Shown piece after piece: positions 17,059-25,281 of a stretch of DNA of 50,110 bases. Source of the DNA: CAYXSX01 sp964467925 (GTDB taxonomy: Bacteria > Pseudomonadota > Alphaproteobacteria > Micavibrionales > Micavibrionaceae); assembly GCA_964467925.1 (NCBI GenBank), contig CAYXSX010000011.1, positions 1 through 50,110 on the forward strand, given 5' to 3'. The number at the start of each line of letters is the position of its first letter. Position 1 is the first letter of the stretch. The position numbers and the translations under genes were made by a program. The notes under the pieces are model-generated. The model did not search any database. It worked only from the letters and a program-made list of their open reading frames with translations, and had not been told where the DNA came from.

Positions 17059-18855
17059 TTACCGATCCGTTTCCAGTTGCAGTTGTTTGAAATTACGCCC
17101 CGCGGGTTTATAGATTTTCACCCCGGTTTCCGGATTGTTATAGAACTCGCCGCCCTGCGGAAGCGCATCCATGGCGCTTCTGGCAGCATCCTTGAAATTG
17201 GCGCTCAAAACCTGATTGATTACGGTTTCGGTTTTTTGGGCGGTTAAAGTCGCCTGTGCCTTTTCAATCCACGGCGCCAGCACTTGCGCGGCCGGGCCGT
17301 CAATACTTGCCGCCTGCGCGATCGCTGCCTCAAGATTTCCCGCCTCCAGCAGGTTCTGCGTCTCGTTAATTTGCGCCTGTGTCGGCGTGCCGGTCAAAAG
17401 CTCGCCGTCTTTTTCCACACTGAAAATCTGGTTCAGGCGCGCCTTGGCTTTTTCTTGCACGCTGACATCTTCACCCTTCAGCGAGGCCACGACAGCATCT
17501 CCGGCAAGGCTTCGGAATTCTGCCGACAGGCCTGCCGGGGTAAGCACACCGCGATTGGCATGCGGCGCAAGACGCTCCAGCGATCCGCGAAGCGCGGGAT
17601 CGTCTTGCCCGACAAAATTCATCAAAAGGACAAGGTCATCCTCAAAGGGCTGATTGCCGCGGTTCAGCGCGTCGCGCAACTGTGAAAAGCCGAGCAATAT
17701 CGCTGCGGCCTTCAAATCTTCCTGCGGCACGCCTTCGAATGTCTGTGAAAGCGCTGTGCTTTTATCGCGCGCTTCGCCCAAGGCTTCATCGAACTGTGCC
17801 TTCTCCCCTTCTGAATTCATCACCAGCGTGCTGAGCTCGTTCACGCTTTGGTCGAGCTGTTGCTGCCCGGCGACAGATTGCTGAAGGCTTTGCATGCGGT
17901 TCATCAAACTGCCGAATTGCGGCGAAGACCGCAGCTCGGCAAGCGCAGTTTCAACATAGCTCAAACGCTCCTGCATATTCTCGGCGCCCATCACATCGCG
18001 CGATAAAGTTTCGGCACGGGCAATCGCATCACCCAGCGCGATTTGTGCATTTTCCGATTGCTGGCGTAGCGCGCCGAACTGGTCGCGGAAATTATCCGGT
18101 ATCATGTCGCGGAACGATTTTTGCTGTTCCTTTACGGTTGCAAGGTCCTGTTCCATACCGTCGATCTTGTTCTCCAGCACGGCCATTTCCGGCGGAGCCT
18201 TGGGCGGCGCGAAAGGATCGAGAATGAAATAAGAGCCCGCCAGTATAACGGCCATAATGGCGATGGTAATAAGTGTGGATTTGGTCACGGCGCGTACCTC
18301 CGCCTTTTTGATTTGCAGGGCAATGGAATCTCCTAACAGAATTTCCTCGTCATCGCGCGACGGACGGGGCTTATCCACCTCCGACGTGAAGGAGGAACGG
18401 GGCACGGATGATACAGATGATGAGGCCCGCTGCATTTGTTCGGCGCGTCTTTGCGCCGCCAGAGAGGGAACTTCATCCTCACGCTCTTCCTCCTCGGCCT
18501 CATCATTTTCAGAAGACTCATCATCCTCTTCTTCGTCTTTTTCTTCCTGCCTGTCTTCGGCGAAACTATAGGGGGAGGGCGCAGGCGAATAACCGTCGAA
18601 ACTCTCAGGTTTTTTGTTTTCGTTGGCGCGGCCCTGCTCCAGATTTTCCTGCAGGCTTTCCGGCAATTCGACACCGTGAGTTCGCGCTGCCTCGATAATC
18701 ACCTCACGGCGGTTGGCGGGAATAACGCCACGCTTTTTCCACCCTTGCACGGTGGTAACGGCCACGTCGATTTTCTTGGCCATGGGACGAATGCCGCCAA
18801 AGCGTTCGATTACTTCTTCCGCATTTTCGATGACTTCGGGATTGGTTTTACTCAT
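17059..18855 (-). CDS. Mitofilin/Mic60-like inner membrane protein with N-terminal helix-turn-helix
   Basis: 598 residues. Residues about 10-60 ('VIERFGGIRPMAKKIDVAVTTVQGWKKRGVIPANRREVIIEAARTHGV') look like a Cro/YdaS-type helix-turn-helix. Then comes an acidic disordered stretch (about 90-140, long E/D runs), one membrane helix near 195-215 ('STLITIAIMAVILAGSYFIL'), a long coiled coil (about 225-360) and a helical C-terminal domain. Single TM plus coiled coil plus mitofilin-like C-terminal domain between hemD and hemY is the arrangement known for alphaproteobacterial Mic60 homologues, which shape inner membranes and contact outer-membrane proteins. Its ATG overlaps the hemD stop (ATGA). A DNA-binding-type domain on a membrane protein is the odd feature; it may bind protein instead. 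Confidence 0.85.
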   Translation of the reverse strand: MSKTNPEVIENAEEVIERFGGIRPMAKKIDVAVTTVQGWKKRGVIPANRREVIIEAARTHGVELPESLQENLEQGRANENKKPESFDGYSPAPSPYSFAEDRQEEKDEEEDDESSENDEAEEEEREDEVPSLAAQRRAEQMQRASSSVSSVPRSSFTSEVDKPRPSRDDEEILLGDSIALQIKKAEVRAVTKSTLITIAIMAVILAGSYFILDPFAPPKAPPEMAVLENKIDGMEQDLATVKEQQKSFRDMIPDNFRDQFGALRQQSENAQIALGDAIARAETLSRDVMGAENMQERLSYVETALAELRSSPQFGSLMNRMQSLQQSVAGQQQLDQSVNELSTLVMNSEGEKAQFDEALGEARDKSTALSQTFEGVPQEDLKAAAILLGFSQLRDALNRGNQPFEDDLVLLMNFVGQDDPALRGSLERLAPHANRGVLTPAGLSAEFRSLAGDAVVASLKGEDVSVQEKAKARLNQIFSVEKDGELLTGTPTQAQINETQNLLEAGNLEAAIAQAASIDGPAAQVLAPWIEKAQATLTAQKTETVINQVLSANFKDAARSAMDALPQGGEFYNNPETGVKIYKPAGRNFKQLQLETDR

Positions 18856-19607
18856 TTTAAAACTCCGCTTTTGGAGGACTGTTTCGAAACGTCAAACTGC
18901 GCTTCTATCAGCGCATTCATTCCGGCGCGATCCGGCGTCAAAGCCGCGTAAACCCCGCGCCATGGCAAGGTATGTACGTAATTTAACACAGCGGCGCTGA
19001 TACACAAAGCCTTTATGTGCCCCAGCTCAGCCTCCAGATTATGGCTTGCCGCAAGCCTGCAAAAATTCTCCGCCGTGCGTTTGGAAAAAAAGGTCGCGGC
19101 GGCAATTTCGCGTGCTTTGATTTTGTCGATAAGGGCGGGGGAAAATGCCGAAACTTTTTCCATTTCATAAACGTTCAGGCTTTCAACTTTAAAGCCTTTT
19201 TGTTCCATTTCTCCTTTTAAATCTGCGGCGGAATGCACTCCGCGCACATAAAGAAAACTTCCATTTTCGGGATCATTACGGCCTGCAATCAAAGCAGTCA
19301 AATCGTCCGCGTTACCCTCCGCGCTTATCACATTTTTTGCCCCCGCTTCTATGGCCGCTTCAACCGTTTGCGGCCCGACCGTGTAAACCGGAAGATCTGG
19401 CAAGCTCGCCTTGGCACAATAACTTTCCACCCCTGCGGCACTGGTAAAAATCAGACCCTGCAGGTTACCAGTATCGGGAATTTCAAAATCCAGATTTTTT
19501 TGAATCAAAAGCGGCTCGGTAAAAACCTCATACCCATCCGCTTCCAGAATTTTTTGATAACGATCGGCTTGGACTTTCGGACGGGTGACGAGAATTGCGT
19601 CGGGCAT
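18852..19607 (-). CDS. hemD: Uroporphyrinogen-III synthase
   Basis: 251 residues. Converts hydroxymethylbilane to uroporphyrinogen III with inversion of ring D. The family is poorly conserved, but the start 'ILVTRPKVQADRYQKILEADGYEVFTEPLLIQ' (domain 1 with the typical TRP), 'GLIFTSAAGVESY', 'VYTVGPQTVEAAIEAGAKNVI', 'FLYVRGVHSAADLKGEMEQKGFKVESLNVYEMEKV' and 'AATFFSKRTAENFCRLAA' follow it in order. The position 3 bp after the hemC stop confirms the assignment. Cytosolic enzyme of heme/siroheme synthesis. Confidence 0.93.
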   Translation of the reverse strand: MPDAILVTRPKVQADRYQKILEADGYEVFTEPLLIQKNLDFEIPDTGNLQGLIFTSAAGVESYCAKASLPDLPVYTVGPQTVEAAIEAGAKNVISAEGNADDLTALIAGRNDPENGSFLYVRGVHSAADLKGEMEQKGFKVESLNVYEMEKVSAFSPALIDKIKAREIAAATFFSKRTAENFCRLAASHNLEAELGHIKALCISAAVLNYVHTLPWRGVYAALTPDRAGMNALIEAQFDVSKQSSKSGVLK

Positions 19608-19610
19608 TTC

Positions 19611-20576
19611 TTACGCCCCTTCCGGCAAAATATAATTCAGAATATCTTCCGGCGTTTTCTCTCTAAGCTCACTACCAATCTCACGACCAAACGCGATAGC
19701 CTCATCAACATCGGCAATTTTCTCGCTTTTATTTTCGGAAAATGTACGCATGCCGTCCAAAGACCATATTTGCGCTCTTACATGCATTAAATCGCCTTCA
19801 AAAACCGCATAAACCCCAATGGGAGTGTGACAGGAACCATCAAGCTCTTTTAGAACGCTTCGCTCTGCCGAAACCCTTTTTAGTGTTTTTTTACATGATA
19901 TTTGGTCAAAAATGGACAAGGTGTTTTTATTATCAAATCGGGCCTCGATTCCGACCGCGCCCTGCCCGGCGGAAGGGACCATGTGGTCGGTTTCTAAAAT
20001 ACAGGCAATTTCATGTTCCAAACCCAGTCTTTTGAGCCCGGCGTACGCGAGTAAAGTGGCGTCGACCTGACCGTCACGGCATTTCTGAATCCTTGTATGA
20101 ACATTCCCGCGCAGCGGAACGATTTCAAGATCGGGGCGCAGAGATTTCAGAATAGCTTCGCGCCGCACACTCGCCGTGCCGATGCGCGCCCCCTTCGGCA
20201 AATCGTCGAGCGATTGTAACTTCACCGCCGGGTCGCTGACGATTAAAACGTCGCGCGCATCCTCCCGCGGCAACATATGGGCAATCGTCAACGCAGGGGG
20301 CAAAACCGATTCCATGTCCTTCATCGAATGCACGGCGGCATCGATTTTCCCGCTTATCAGGGCTTGCTCGATTTCCTTGGCAAACAGGCCCTTGCCACCC
20401 TCTTCCGCGCTCAAACGCGCCTCGCCGTCTTCGGGCCGCCAATCGCCGGAGGTTTTAATCACCACCACTTCGCTCTGTAATTCAGGGTGTGCCTTCGCCA
20501 GAGCGCCGCGCACCATCTCGACTTGCTTCAGCGCCAGCGGCGATCCCCGCGTTCCGATTTTAAGAATTTTCGTCAT
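19611..20576 (-). CDS. hemC: Hydroxymethylbilane synthase (porphobilinogen deaminase)
   Basis: 321 residues from ATG 20576, chosen because 'TKILKIGTRGSPLALKQVEMV' is the conserved N terminus; the frame stays open about 20 codons further into the upstream repeat. Other family blocks: 'KTSGDWRPEDGEARLSAEEGGKGLFAKEIEQALISGKIDAAVHSMKD', 'RIGTASVRREA', 'LRGNVHTRIQK', and 'ELDGSCHTPIGVYA', whose cysteine holds the dipyrromethane cofactor. It polymerises four porphobilinogens into hydroxymethylbilane. First gene of the leftward hem operon. No Shine-Dalgarno sequence is visible; the A-rich edge of the palindromic repeat lies directly before the start. Confidence 0.96.
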   Translation of the reverse strand: MTKILKIGTRGSPLALKQVEMVRGALAKAHPELQSEVVVIKTSGDWRPEDGEARLSAEEGGKGLFAKEIEQALISGKIDAAVHSMKDMESVLPPALTIAHMLPREDARDVLIVSDPAVKLQSLDDLPKGARIGTASVRREAILKSLRPDLEIVPLRGNVHTRIQKCRDGQVDATLLAYAGLKRLGLEHEIACILETDHMVPSAGQGAVGIEARFDNKNTLSIFDQISCKKTLKRVSAERSVLKELDGSCHTPIGVYAVFEGDLMHVRAQIWSLDGMRTFSENKSEKIADVDEAIAFGREIGSELREKTPEDILNYILPEGA

Positions 20577-20583
20577 ATTTTTT

Positions 20584-20756
20584 TTAACCACAGATAAACG
20601 CGGATGAACACAGATAAAAAGATTAACCACGAAACTCACGAAAAGACACGAAAAGGTTTCTTAATATATAAAAAGTTTCGTGGCCTTCGTGCGCTTCGTG
20701 TCTTTCGTGGTTAACAAAAAAAATCCGTGTTTATCTGTGTCCATCTGTGGTTAAAC
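20584..20756. repeat. Long imperfect inverted repeat ('CCACAGAT / CACGAA' intergenic element)
   Basis: The 173-bp gap between hemC and tsaD is almost wholly an imperfect palindrome. The left arm runs TTAACCACAGATAAACGCGG (20584-20603), then a second CACAGATAAA, then TTAACCACGAAACTCACGAA and further CACGAA units. The right arm is the same series in reverse complement, ending ATCTGTGGTTAAAC at 20756. Each arm therefore has two sub-motifs, an ACACAGATAAACxCGGAT part and an ACCACGAAxxxCACGAA part. From memory, elements with these words are dispersed in intergenic regions of many bacterial genomes. The start codons of hemC and tsaD lie within 9 bp of either end. Confidence 0.85.
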
Positions 20757-20764
20757 ATATTCCG

Positions 20765-21841
20765 ATGAATATTTTAGGCATTGAAACAAGCTGTGATGAA
20801 ACCGCTGCCGCCGTGGTAAGCGGCGAGGGGAAAATTCTCGCCAACCTCGTCCTGAGCCAGCTTAAGCAGCACGAGGAATTCGGCGGCGTTGTCCCCGAGA
20901 TTGCCGCGCGCGCGCATCTTGAAAGCCTCGATAAATTGATCCGCGCCGCCATGAGCGATTCCGGCCTCGCCTTCTCGGAGCTGGACGGTGTCGCCGCCAC
21001 CTGCGGCCCCGGGCTGATCGGCGGGGTGATGGTCGGCATGATGGCGGGCAAAGCCATTGCCGCCGCCCATGACCTGCCCTTTATGGCCGTCAATCATCTG
21101 GAGGGGCACGCCCTGACCCCGCGCCTGACCGACAATGTGGAGTTCCCCTACCTGCTCCTGCTCATCTCAGGCGGGCATACGCAAATTCTGGTCACGGAAG
21201 GCGTAGGCAAATACAAACGCTGGGGCACAACGCTGGACGATGCCTGCGGCGAATGTTTCGACAAGGCGGCGCAGCTGATGGGGCTAGGGTACCCCGGCGG
21301 CCCGCGCATTCAGGAAATCGCCGCCACGGTAACAAACCCCGCTGCCGTTCTGGAGCGATTCCCTCTGCCCCGTCCGATGAAGGGGCGCGCAGAGCCTGAT
21401 TTTTCCTTCTCCGGCCTGAAAACCGCCGTGCGCAATCATGTCGAAAGCCTGCCCGAAGGAGAACTTGCCCGCGCGGATATCGCCGCGCTTGCCTATGCCC
21501 TTCAGGAAGCAATTGCCGATGCTCTGGCCGACCGCTGCGCCCGCGCGCTGGAGCGGTTTAAAAAGGAATACACGCCTTCACAAACCTCCCTCGTCGTATC
21601 GGGCGGTGTGGCGGCCAACACCGCCATACGCGGCAAGCTCGATAAGCTCGCGCAAGACCAAGGCGCAAAGCTCTACGCCCCCCCGCCATCATTATGCGGG
21701 GATAACGCCGCGATGATCGCGTGGGCAGGACTGGAGCGTTTACGGGCCGGATTAAGCGATTCGCTGGATACGAAGGCGCGTCCGCGCTGGCCCCTTGACC
21801 CCGCAGCCGAGCCACGGCATGGTGCAGGGATAAAAGCATAG
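20765..21841 (+). CDS. tsaD: tRNA N6-adenosine threonylcarbamoyltransferase
   Basis: 358 residues from ATG 20765 (an in-frame GTG six codons earlier lies in the repeat). Transfers threonylcarbamoyl from TsaC-made threonylcarbamoyl-AMP to A37 of ANN-decoding tRNAs, in complex with TsaB and TsaE. Visible landmarks: 'ILGIETSCDETAAAVV', 'GVAATCGPGLIGGVMVG', the metal-binding 'NHLEGHALTPRL' (HxxxH), 'LISGGHTQIL', 'FDKAAQLMGLGYPGGPRI', 'FSFSGLKTAVRN' and 'VSGGVAANTAIR'. The length is normal. No Shine-Dalgarno sequence precedes the start; the leader is the palindromic repeat. gpsA follows 56 bp downstream, an alphaproteobacterial pairing. Confidence 0.97.
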   Translation: MNILGIETSCDETAAAVVSGEGKILANLVLSQLKQHEEFGGVVPEIAARAHLESLDKLIRAAMSDSGLAFSELDGVAATCGPGLIGGVMVGMMAGKAIAAAHDLPFMAVNHLEGHALTPRLTDNVEFPYLLLLISGGHTQILVTEGVGKYKRWGTTLDDACGECFDKAAQLMGLGYPGGPRIQEIAATVTNPAAVLERFPLPRPMKGRAEPDFSFSGLKTAVRNHVESLPEGELARADIAALAYALQEAIADALADRCARALERFKKEYTPSQTSLVVSGGVAANTAIRGKLDKLAQDQGAKLYAPPPSLCGDNAAMIAWAGLERLRAGLSDSLDTKARPRWPLDPAAEPRHGAGIKA

Positions 21842-21897
21842 GTCTGAAGCGTAGGCTTATACGCAAAGATTAAACCGCAAACGGCTCGGGAGGCCAT

Positions 21898-22893
21898 ATG
21901 AAGACAATCGGCGTTATCGGCGCAGGAGCATGGGGCACAGCTTTAGGGCAAGTTCTGGCCCAAAACAGCAAGGAATACGACCGCGCCGTCCTTATCTGGG
22001 CGCGCGAGGCCGATGTGGCCGCCTCCATCAATGTCAGCCATGAAAATCCGGCCTATTTACCCGGCATAAAGCTTTCCGAAAACCTGAAAGCGACCGATTC
22101 CCTTAGCGAAGCCTCAAAATGCGATATTTTGCTGATCGCAACCCCGGCTCAGCATCTTCGCGCCACACTTGAAAACATGAAAAGCGACATCGCAGCCAGT
22201 AAACCCATCGTCATTTGCGCGAAAGGGATCGAGCTTGATACCGGCATGTTGATGTCGCAAGTCGCACTCGACGTTCTGCCCGAGGCAACCGTCGCCATCC
22301 TTTCCGGTCCTACCTTTGCCCGCGAAGTCGCCGCCGGAATGCCATCGGCCGTTACCATCGCGGCGAAAGATCAAGATGTGGCGCAGGAGCTGCAGACCGC
22401 GCTCGGCGCCAAACGTTTCCGCCCCTATATCAGCGACGACATTATCGGCGCGCAGCTCGGCGGAGCCATCAAAAACGTGATCGCTATCGCCTGCGGCATT
22501 GTGCATGGCCGCCGGATGGGTGAAAATGCACGCGCCGCGTTACTAACCCGCGGCGTGGCGGAAATCGCCCGCCTAGCCGTGGCCATGGGCGCAAAGAAGG
22601 AAACATTGCTGGGCATGTGCGGCATCGGCGATTTGATGCTCACCTGCTCTTCCATGCAATCGCGGAATTTCTCACTAGGCGTGGCACTGGGCGAGGGAAA
22701 AACGCTCGACGAAGTTCTGGGACCGCGCAAATCGGTAACCGAAGGGGTTTATTCCTCTAAATCCACGCTTGCTCTGGCCAAAAAGTTCGAGGTCGATATG
22801 CCAATCACCAGCGCGGTAAATATGTGTCTGCACGAGGGCGTCTCCATCGACGAAGCGATTGAAGAAATGCTCAACCGCCCGTTCAGGTATTAA
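21898..22893 (+). CDS. gpsA: Glycerol-3-phosphate dehydrogenase [NAD(P)+]
   Basis: 331 residues. Reduces dihydroxyacetone phosphate to sn-glycerol 3-phosphate for phospholipid synthesis. N-terminal Rossmann motif 'IGVIGAGAWGTALGQVLA' (GxGxxG), 'PIVICAKGIE', 'ILSGPTFAREVAAGMPSAVTIA', the catalytic lysine region 'LGGAIKNVIAIACGI', and 'GMCGIGDLMLTCSSMQSRNFSLGVALGEG' are all present. GGGAGG 5 nt upstream of the ATG is a strong ribosome-binding site. It lies 56 bp after tsaD, likely in the same transcript. Confidence 0.97.
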   Translation: MKTIGVIGAGAWGTALGQVLAQNSKEYDRAVLIWAREADVAASINVSHENPAYLPGIKLSENLKATDSLSEASKCDILLIATPAQHLRATLENMKSDIAASKPIVICAKGIELDTGMLMSQVALDVLPEATVAILSGPTFAREVAAGMPSAVTIAAKDQDVAQELQTALGAKRFRPYISDDIIGAQLGGAIKNVIAIACGIVHGRRMGENARAALLTRGVAEIARLAVAMGAKKETLLGMCGIGDLMLTCSSMQSRNFSLGVALGEGKTLDEVLGPRKSVTEGVYSSKSTLALAKKFEVDMPITSAVNMCLHEGVSIDEAIEEMLNRPFRY

Positions 22894-22925
22894 GTTTAGC
22901 TATTAGAGAAAGAAGGAAACCCGTC

Positions 22926-23348
22926 ATGGCATACTGGCTGCTAAAATCCGAACCTTATAAATTTTCGTGGGACGATCAGGTTAAGAAAGGCAACGGGCGC
23001 TGGGAAAAACGTGTGCGGAATTTTCAGGCGCGCAACAATCTCTCGACCATGAAACCCGGCGATAAAGGGTTTTTCTACCACTCCAACGAGGGCAAGGAAA
23101 TTGTCGGCATTCTGGAGATTACCGGCAAGGCCTATCCCGATCCCGATGACGAAACCGGCAAATTCGTGACCGTAGACGTCAAGCCGCTACAAGCGCTTAA
23201 AAATTCCGTCACACTGGCCGACCTGAAATCCCACCCCGTGCTCTCAAACATGAAAGTGGTGCGGCAGGTGCGCCTTTCCGTCTCCCCCGTCACGGACGAA
23301 GAATGGAATATCGTCTGCGCCATGGGCGGGCTGAAAGAAGCAGCTTAG
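22926..23348 (+). CDS. EVE domain protein
   Basis: 140 residues, a stand-alone EVE domain (PUA-like fold): 'MAYWLLKSEPYKFSWDDQVK', 'WEKRVRNFQARNNLSTMKPGDKGFFYHSNEGKEIVGILEI' and 'VDVKPLQALKNSVTLADLKSHP' match the family along its whole length. EVE domains bind modified bases in DNA or RNA; the ligand of this housekeeping-type member is not known. Its position after gpsA, 32 bp away with an AAGGAAA ribosome-binding site, suggests the tail of the tsaD-gpsA transcript. Confidence 0.92.
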   Translation: MAYWLLKSEPYKFSWDDQVKKGNGRWEKRVRNFQARNNLSTMKPGDKGFFYHSNEGKEIVGILEITGKAYPDPDDETGKFVTVDVKPLQALKNSVTLADLKSHPVLSNMKVVRQVRLSVSPVTDEEWNIVCAMGGLKEAA

Positions 23349-23369
23349 AAAAAACAGCTTTAACTAAAA

Positions 23370-24131
23370 TCAAAGCCCTGGCTCAAGCCTATTATCACCG
23401 CGTCCAAGCGCAATATCTGTAAGACTGTGGCGATATCCTGGCTCACCGGGGGACAAGCTTGCCGCACACAGATATTCTAGGGGACTGTCTAAACAGGCAT
23501 CTACTGCGCCATTTATTTCTGCTTTTAACTCATCATGCTGTGCCACAGTAAGGGCCAACCCTCTTTCATGGCCGAACAAAACGGCGGCCATTTCACTGAT
23601 TGCAAGATCTGCTTCCCTGATAGCCTGCATTTCATCTTCTGTCGGTTTCACTTTCAAGCACAGCGGCGGCCACATTTTCGTCAGTAGGCCTTTATCACGA
23701 ACTGCATTCACGCCGTCTTTAAAAACAGCATTGACAAAAACGATGGCCGCTTTTTGTGCATGTTCCATATACATGGTCCGGTTACGATCCACATATTTTG
23801 CATCCAGAAGATTGCTGACAGCACCGGTCACTTTTGACCATGTCTCATCATAGAGCATGATGTTTTCACGTCCTTCACAGACGCCATATTTTTCCAAAGC
23901 CTTGCGTACGAAATCCTGCATGGCAACACGGGCTTCGCCCAAGTTTCCTCTGTTTTCTATCACCAGGACAATATGCTCTTCCCATGTTATTGGCGTCACA
24001 AGACCCGCCTGTGCAAAAGTATTTATAGCTTCTGCCATCTCCATATCGCTTAAAATTAAAAATAGTGCGGGGTAAAGCCCAGTGGGTATTGCATTGATAT
24101 CATCAATCTCGGGCTCTTTTCTGTCCGTCAT
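23370..24131 (-). CDS. Uncharacterised cytoplasmic protein
   Basis: 253 residues, no signal peptide, no membrane helix, predicted mostly helical and acidic. Several blocks look like folded helical protein ('LDAKYVDRNRTMYMEHAQKAAIVFVNAVFKDGVNAVRDKGLL'), but I recognise no family. Cysteines are scattered with no metal-binding spacing. GAGG about 10 nt before the ATG and a good promoter support it as a real gene. It stands alone, convergent with the EVE gene and divergent from the EamA transporter, and its neighbours say nothing about function. It could be an orphan or acquired gene. Confidence 0.72.
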   Translation of the reverse strand: MTDRKEPEIDDINAIPTGLYPALFLILSDMEMAEAINTFAQAGLVTPITWEEHIVLVIENRGNLGEARVAMQDFVRKALEKYGVCEGRENIMLYDETWSKVTGAVSNLLDAKYVDRNRTMYMEHAQKAAIVFVNAVFKDGVNAVRDKGLLTKMWPPLCLKVKPTEDEMQAIREADLAISEMAAVLFGHERGLALTVAQHDELKAEINGAVDACLDSPLEYLCAASLSPGEPGYRHSLTDIALGRGDNRLEPGL

Positions 24132-24163
24132 TTCACGTACCTCTTTTTAAAAAGTGAGCCAAA

Positions 24164-24192
24164 ATACTATATCAATAAAAATAATATGTCAA
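24164..24192 (-). promoter_or_regulatory. Promoter of the uncharacterised 253-residue gene
   Basis: Minus-strand perfect -35 TTGACA (24192-24187), 17-bp AT-only-rich spacer and -10 TAGTAT (24169-24164), 33 bp upstream of the start codon. Confidence 0.6.
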
Positions 24193-24244
24193 ATTTACAA
24201 TTTAACCGCTGAAAATACCGGGTTCCTATGCTATACAGGTTACC

Positions 24245-25123
24245 ATGATACCCGCCCGCGATTTATCCCTTGCCCTTCTTGTCATTATGATCTGGTCGAT
24301 CAACGTGGTCGCCATCAAGGTGATCGTAGGCGAGGTCGGCCCCTTTACGGCGATGTCGCTGCGCTTCGTTTTAACGACGCTTATCTTCCTGCCCTTCGCC
24401 CGCTGGCCGGGCAAGGATAAAGTCCTGCTGATCGCCCAGATCGCCATTCTTTTATGTGTCCTACACCAAGGAGCATTGTTCTGGTCGCTCGTGCGGCTGG
24501 AGGCATCAACAACATCGATCCTGCTGCAGCTTCAGGTTATTTTTTCGGTTATAGCCGGATGGTTGATCTTCAAGGAAAAAATCGGCATCCGCACCGCCAG
24601 CGGTATCGCCCTTGGCATACTCGGCGTTGTCATCCTCGTGGGGATGCCGAGCGTTAAACCATCCACCAGCGGCGTGATCGGCATGCTCGTTTGCACCTCC
24701 ACCCTCGCGCTTGCCTATGCACGAATGAAGGCATTAAAAGACATTGCGCCCGCAACCTATCTGGTGGTGCTACATGCGATCTCCAGCATTCCCGTCATCG
24801 CCCTTGCCTTCGCGTTTGAAAGCCCGCTTTCGATTGATTGGGCGCAAGTCGATATGACCAAGTTCGGTATCGTGCTGGCCTATCAGGTCACGCTGACCAG
24901 CATGGCCCACATGCTCTGGCAACGCCTGATGAGCCGCAGCGAAATGACCCTACTACCCACCCTTACCCTGCTCGTTCCGGTCATGGGCGTATTTTTCTCG
25001 GCGCTGATGCTGGGCGAAACCGTTACCCCGGCCATGATGCTCGGCGGTGCCGTCACCATGGCAGGCGTAGCCATCATCATGATCCGGCGGCGGGCGAAAA
25101 AACTTTGCGTCGACGGCGATTAA
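24245..25123 (+). CDS. EamA/DMT family transporter
   Basis: 292 residues with ten membrane helices arranged as two EamA repeats (about 8-138 and 148-285). Typical segments are 'LLVIMIWSINVVAIKVI' at the start, 'TSILLQLQVIFSVIAGWLIFKEKIG' closing the first repeat, and 'LTLLVPVMGVFFSALMLGETVTPAMMLGGAVTMAGVAIIM' closing the second. DMT carriers export amino acids, purines or other metabolites; this one's substrate cannot be read from sequence. AGG 5 nt before the ATG is a weak ribosome-binding site. It is divergent from the uncharacterised gene and followed by a palindromic repeat. Confidence 0.92.
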   Translation: MIPARDLSLALLVIMIWSINVVAIKVIVGEVGPFTAMSLRFVLTTLIFLPFARWPGKDKVLLIAQIAILLCVLHQGALFWSLVRLEASTTSILLQLQVIFSVIAGWLIFKEKIGIRTASGIALGILGVVILVGMPSVKPSTSGVIGMLVCTSTLALAYARMKALKDIAPATYLVVLHAISSIPVIALAFAFESPLSIDWAQVDMTKFGIVLAYQVTLTSMAHMLWQRLMSRSEMTLLPTLTLLVPVMGVFFSALMLGETVTPAMMLGGAVTMAGVAIIMIRRRAKKLCVDGD

Positions 25124-25134
25124 ATCCGCCTCCA

Positions 25135-25231
25135 CGTCATTGCGAGCTTCGGACTTGATCCGAAACGAAGCAATCCATACGATCCATCATGCTGCTGGAT
25201 TGCTTCGTCGCATACGCTCCTCGCAATGACG
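25135..25231. repeat. Palindromic intergenic repeat, copy 1 ('CGTCATTGCGAG...GAAGCAATC')
   Basis: 97 bp. Outer arms are CGTCATTGCGAG and CTCGCAATGACG; inner arms are GAAGCAATCCA and TGGATTGCTTC; the centre is short. The whole element can fold into one long hairpin. A second, diverged copy lies at 28942-29041. It fills the gap between the EamA transporter and acs. From memory, elements with these arms are frequent in alphaproteobacterial intergenic DNA. Confidence 0.88.
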
Positions 25232-25281
25232 AAAAATCTCAAGCTCTCGACGTATAAAACAACGACCTAAAAGGAGCCGCC

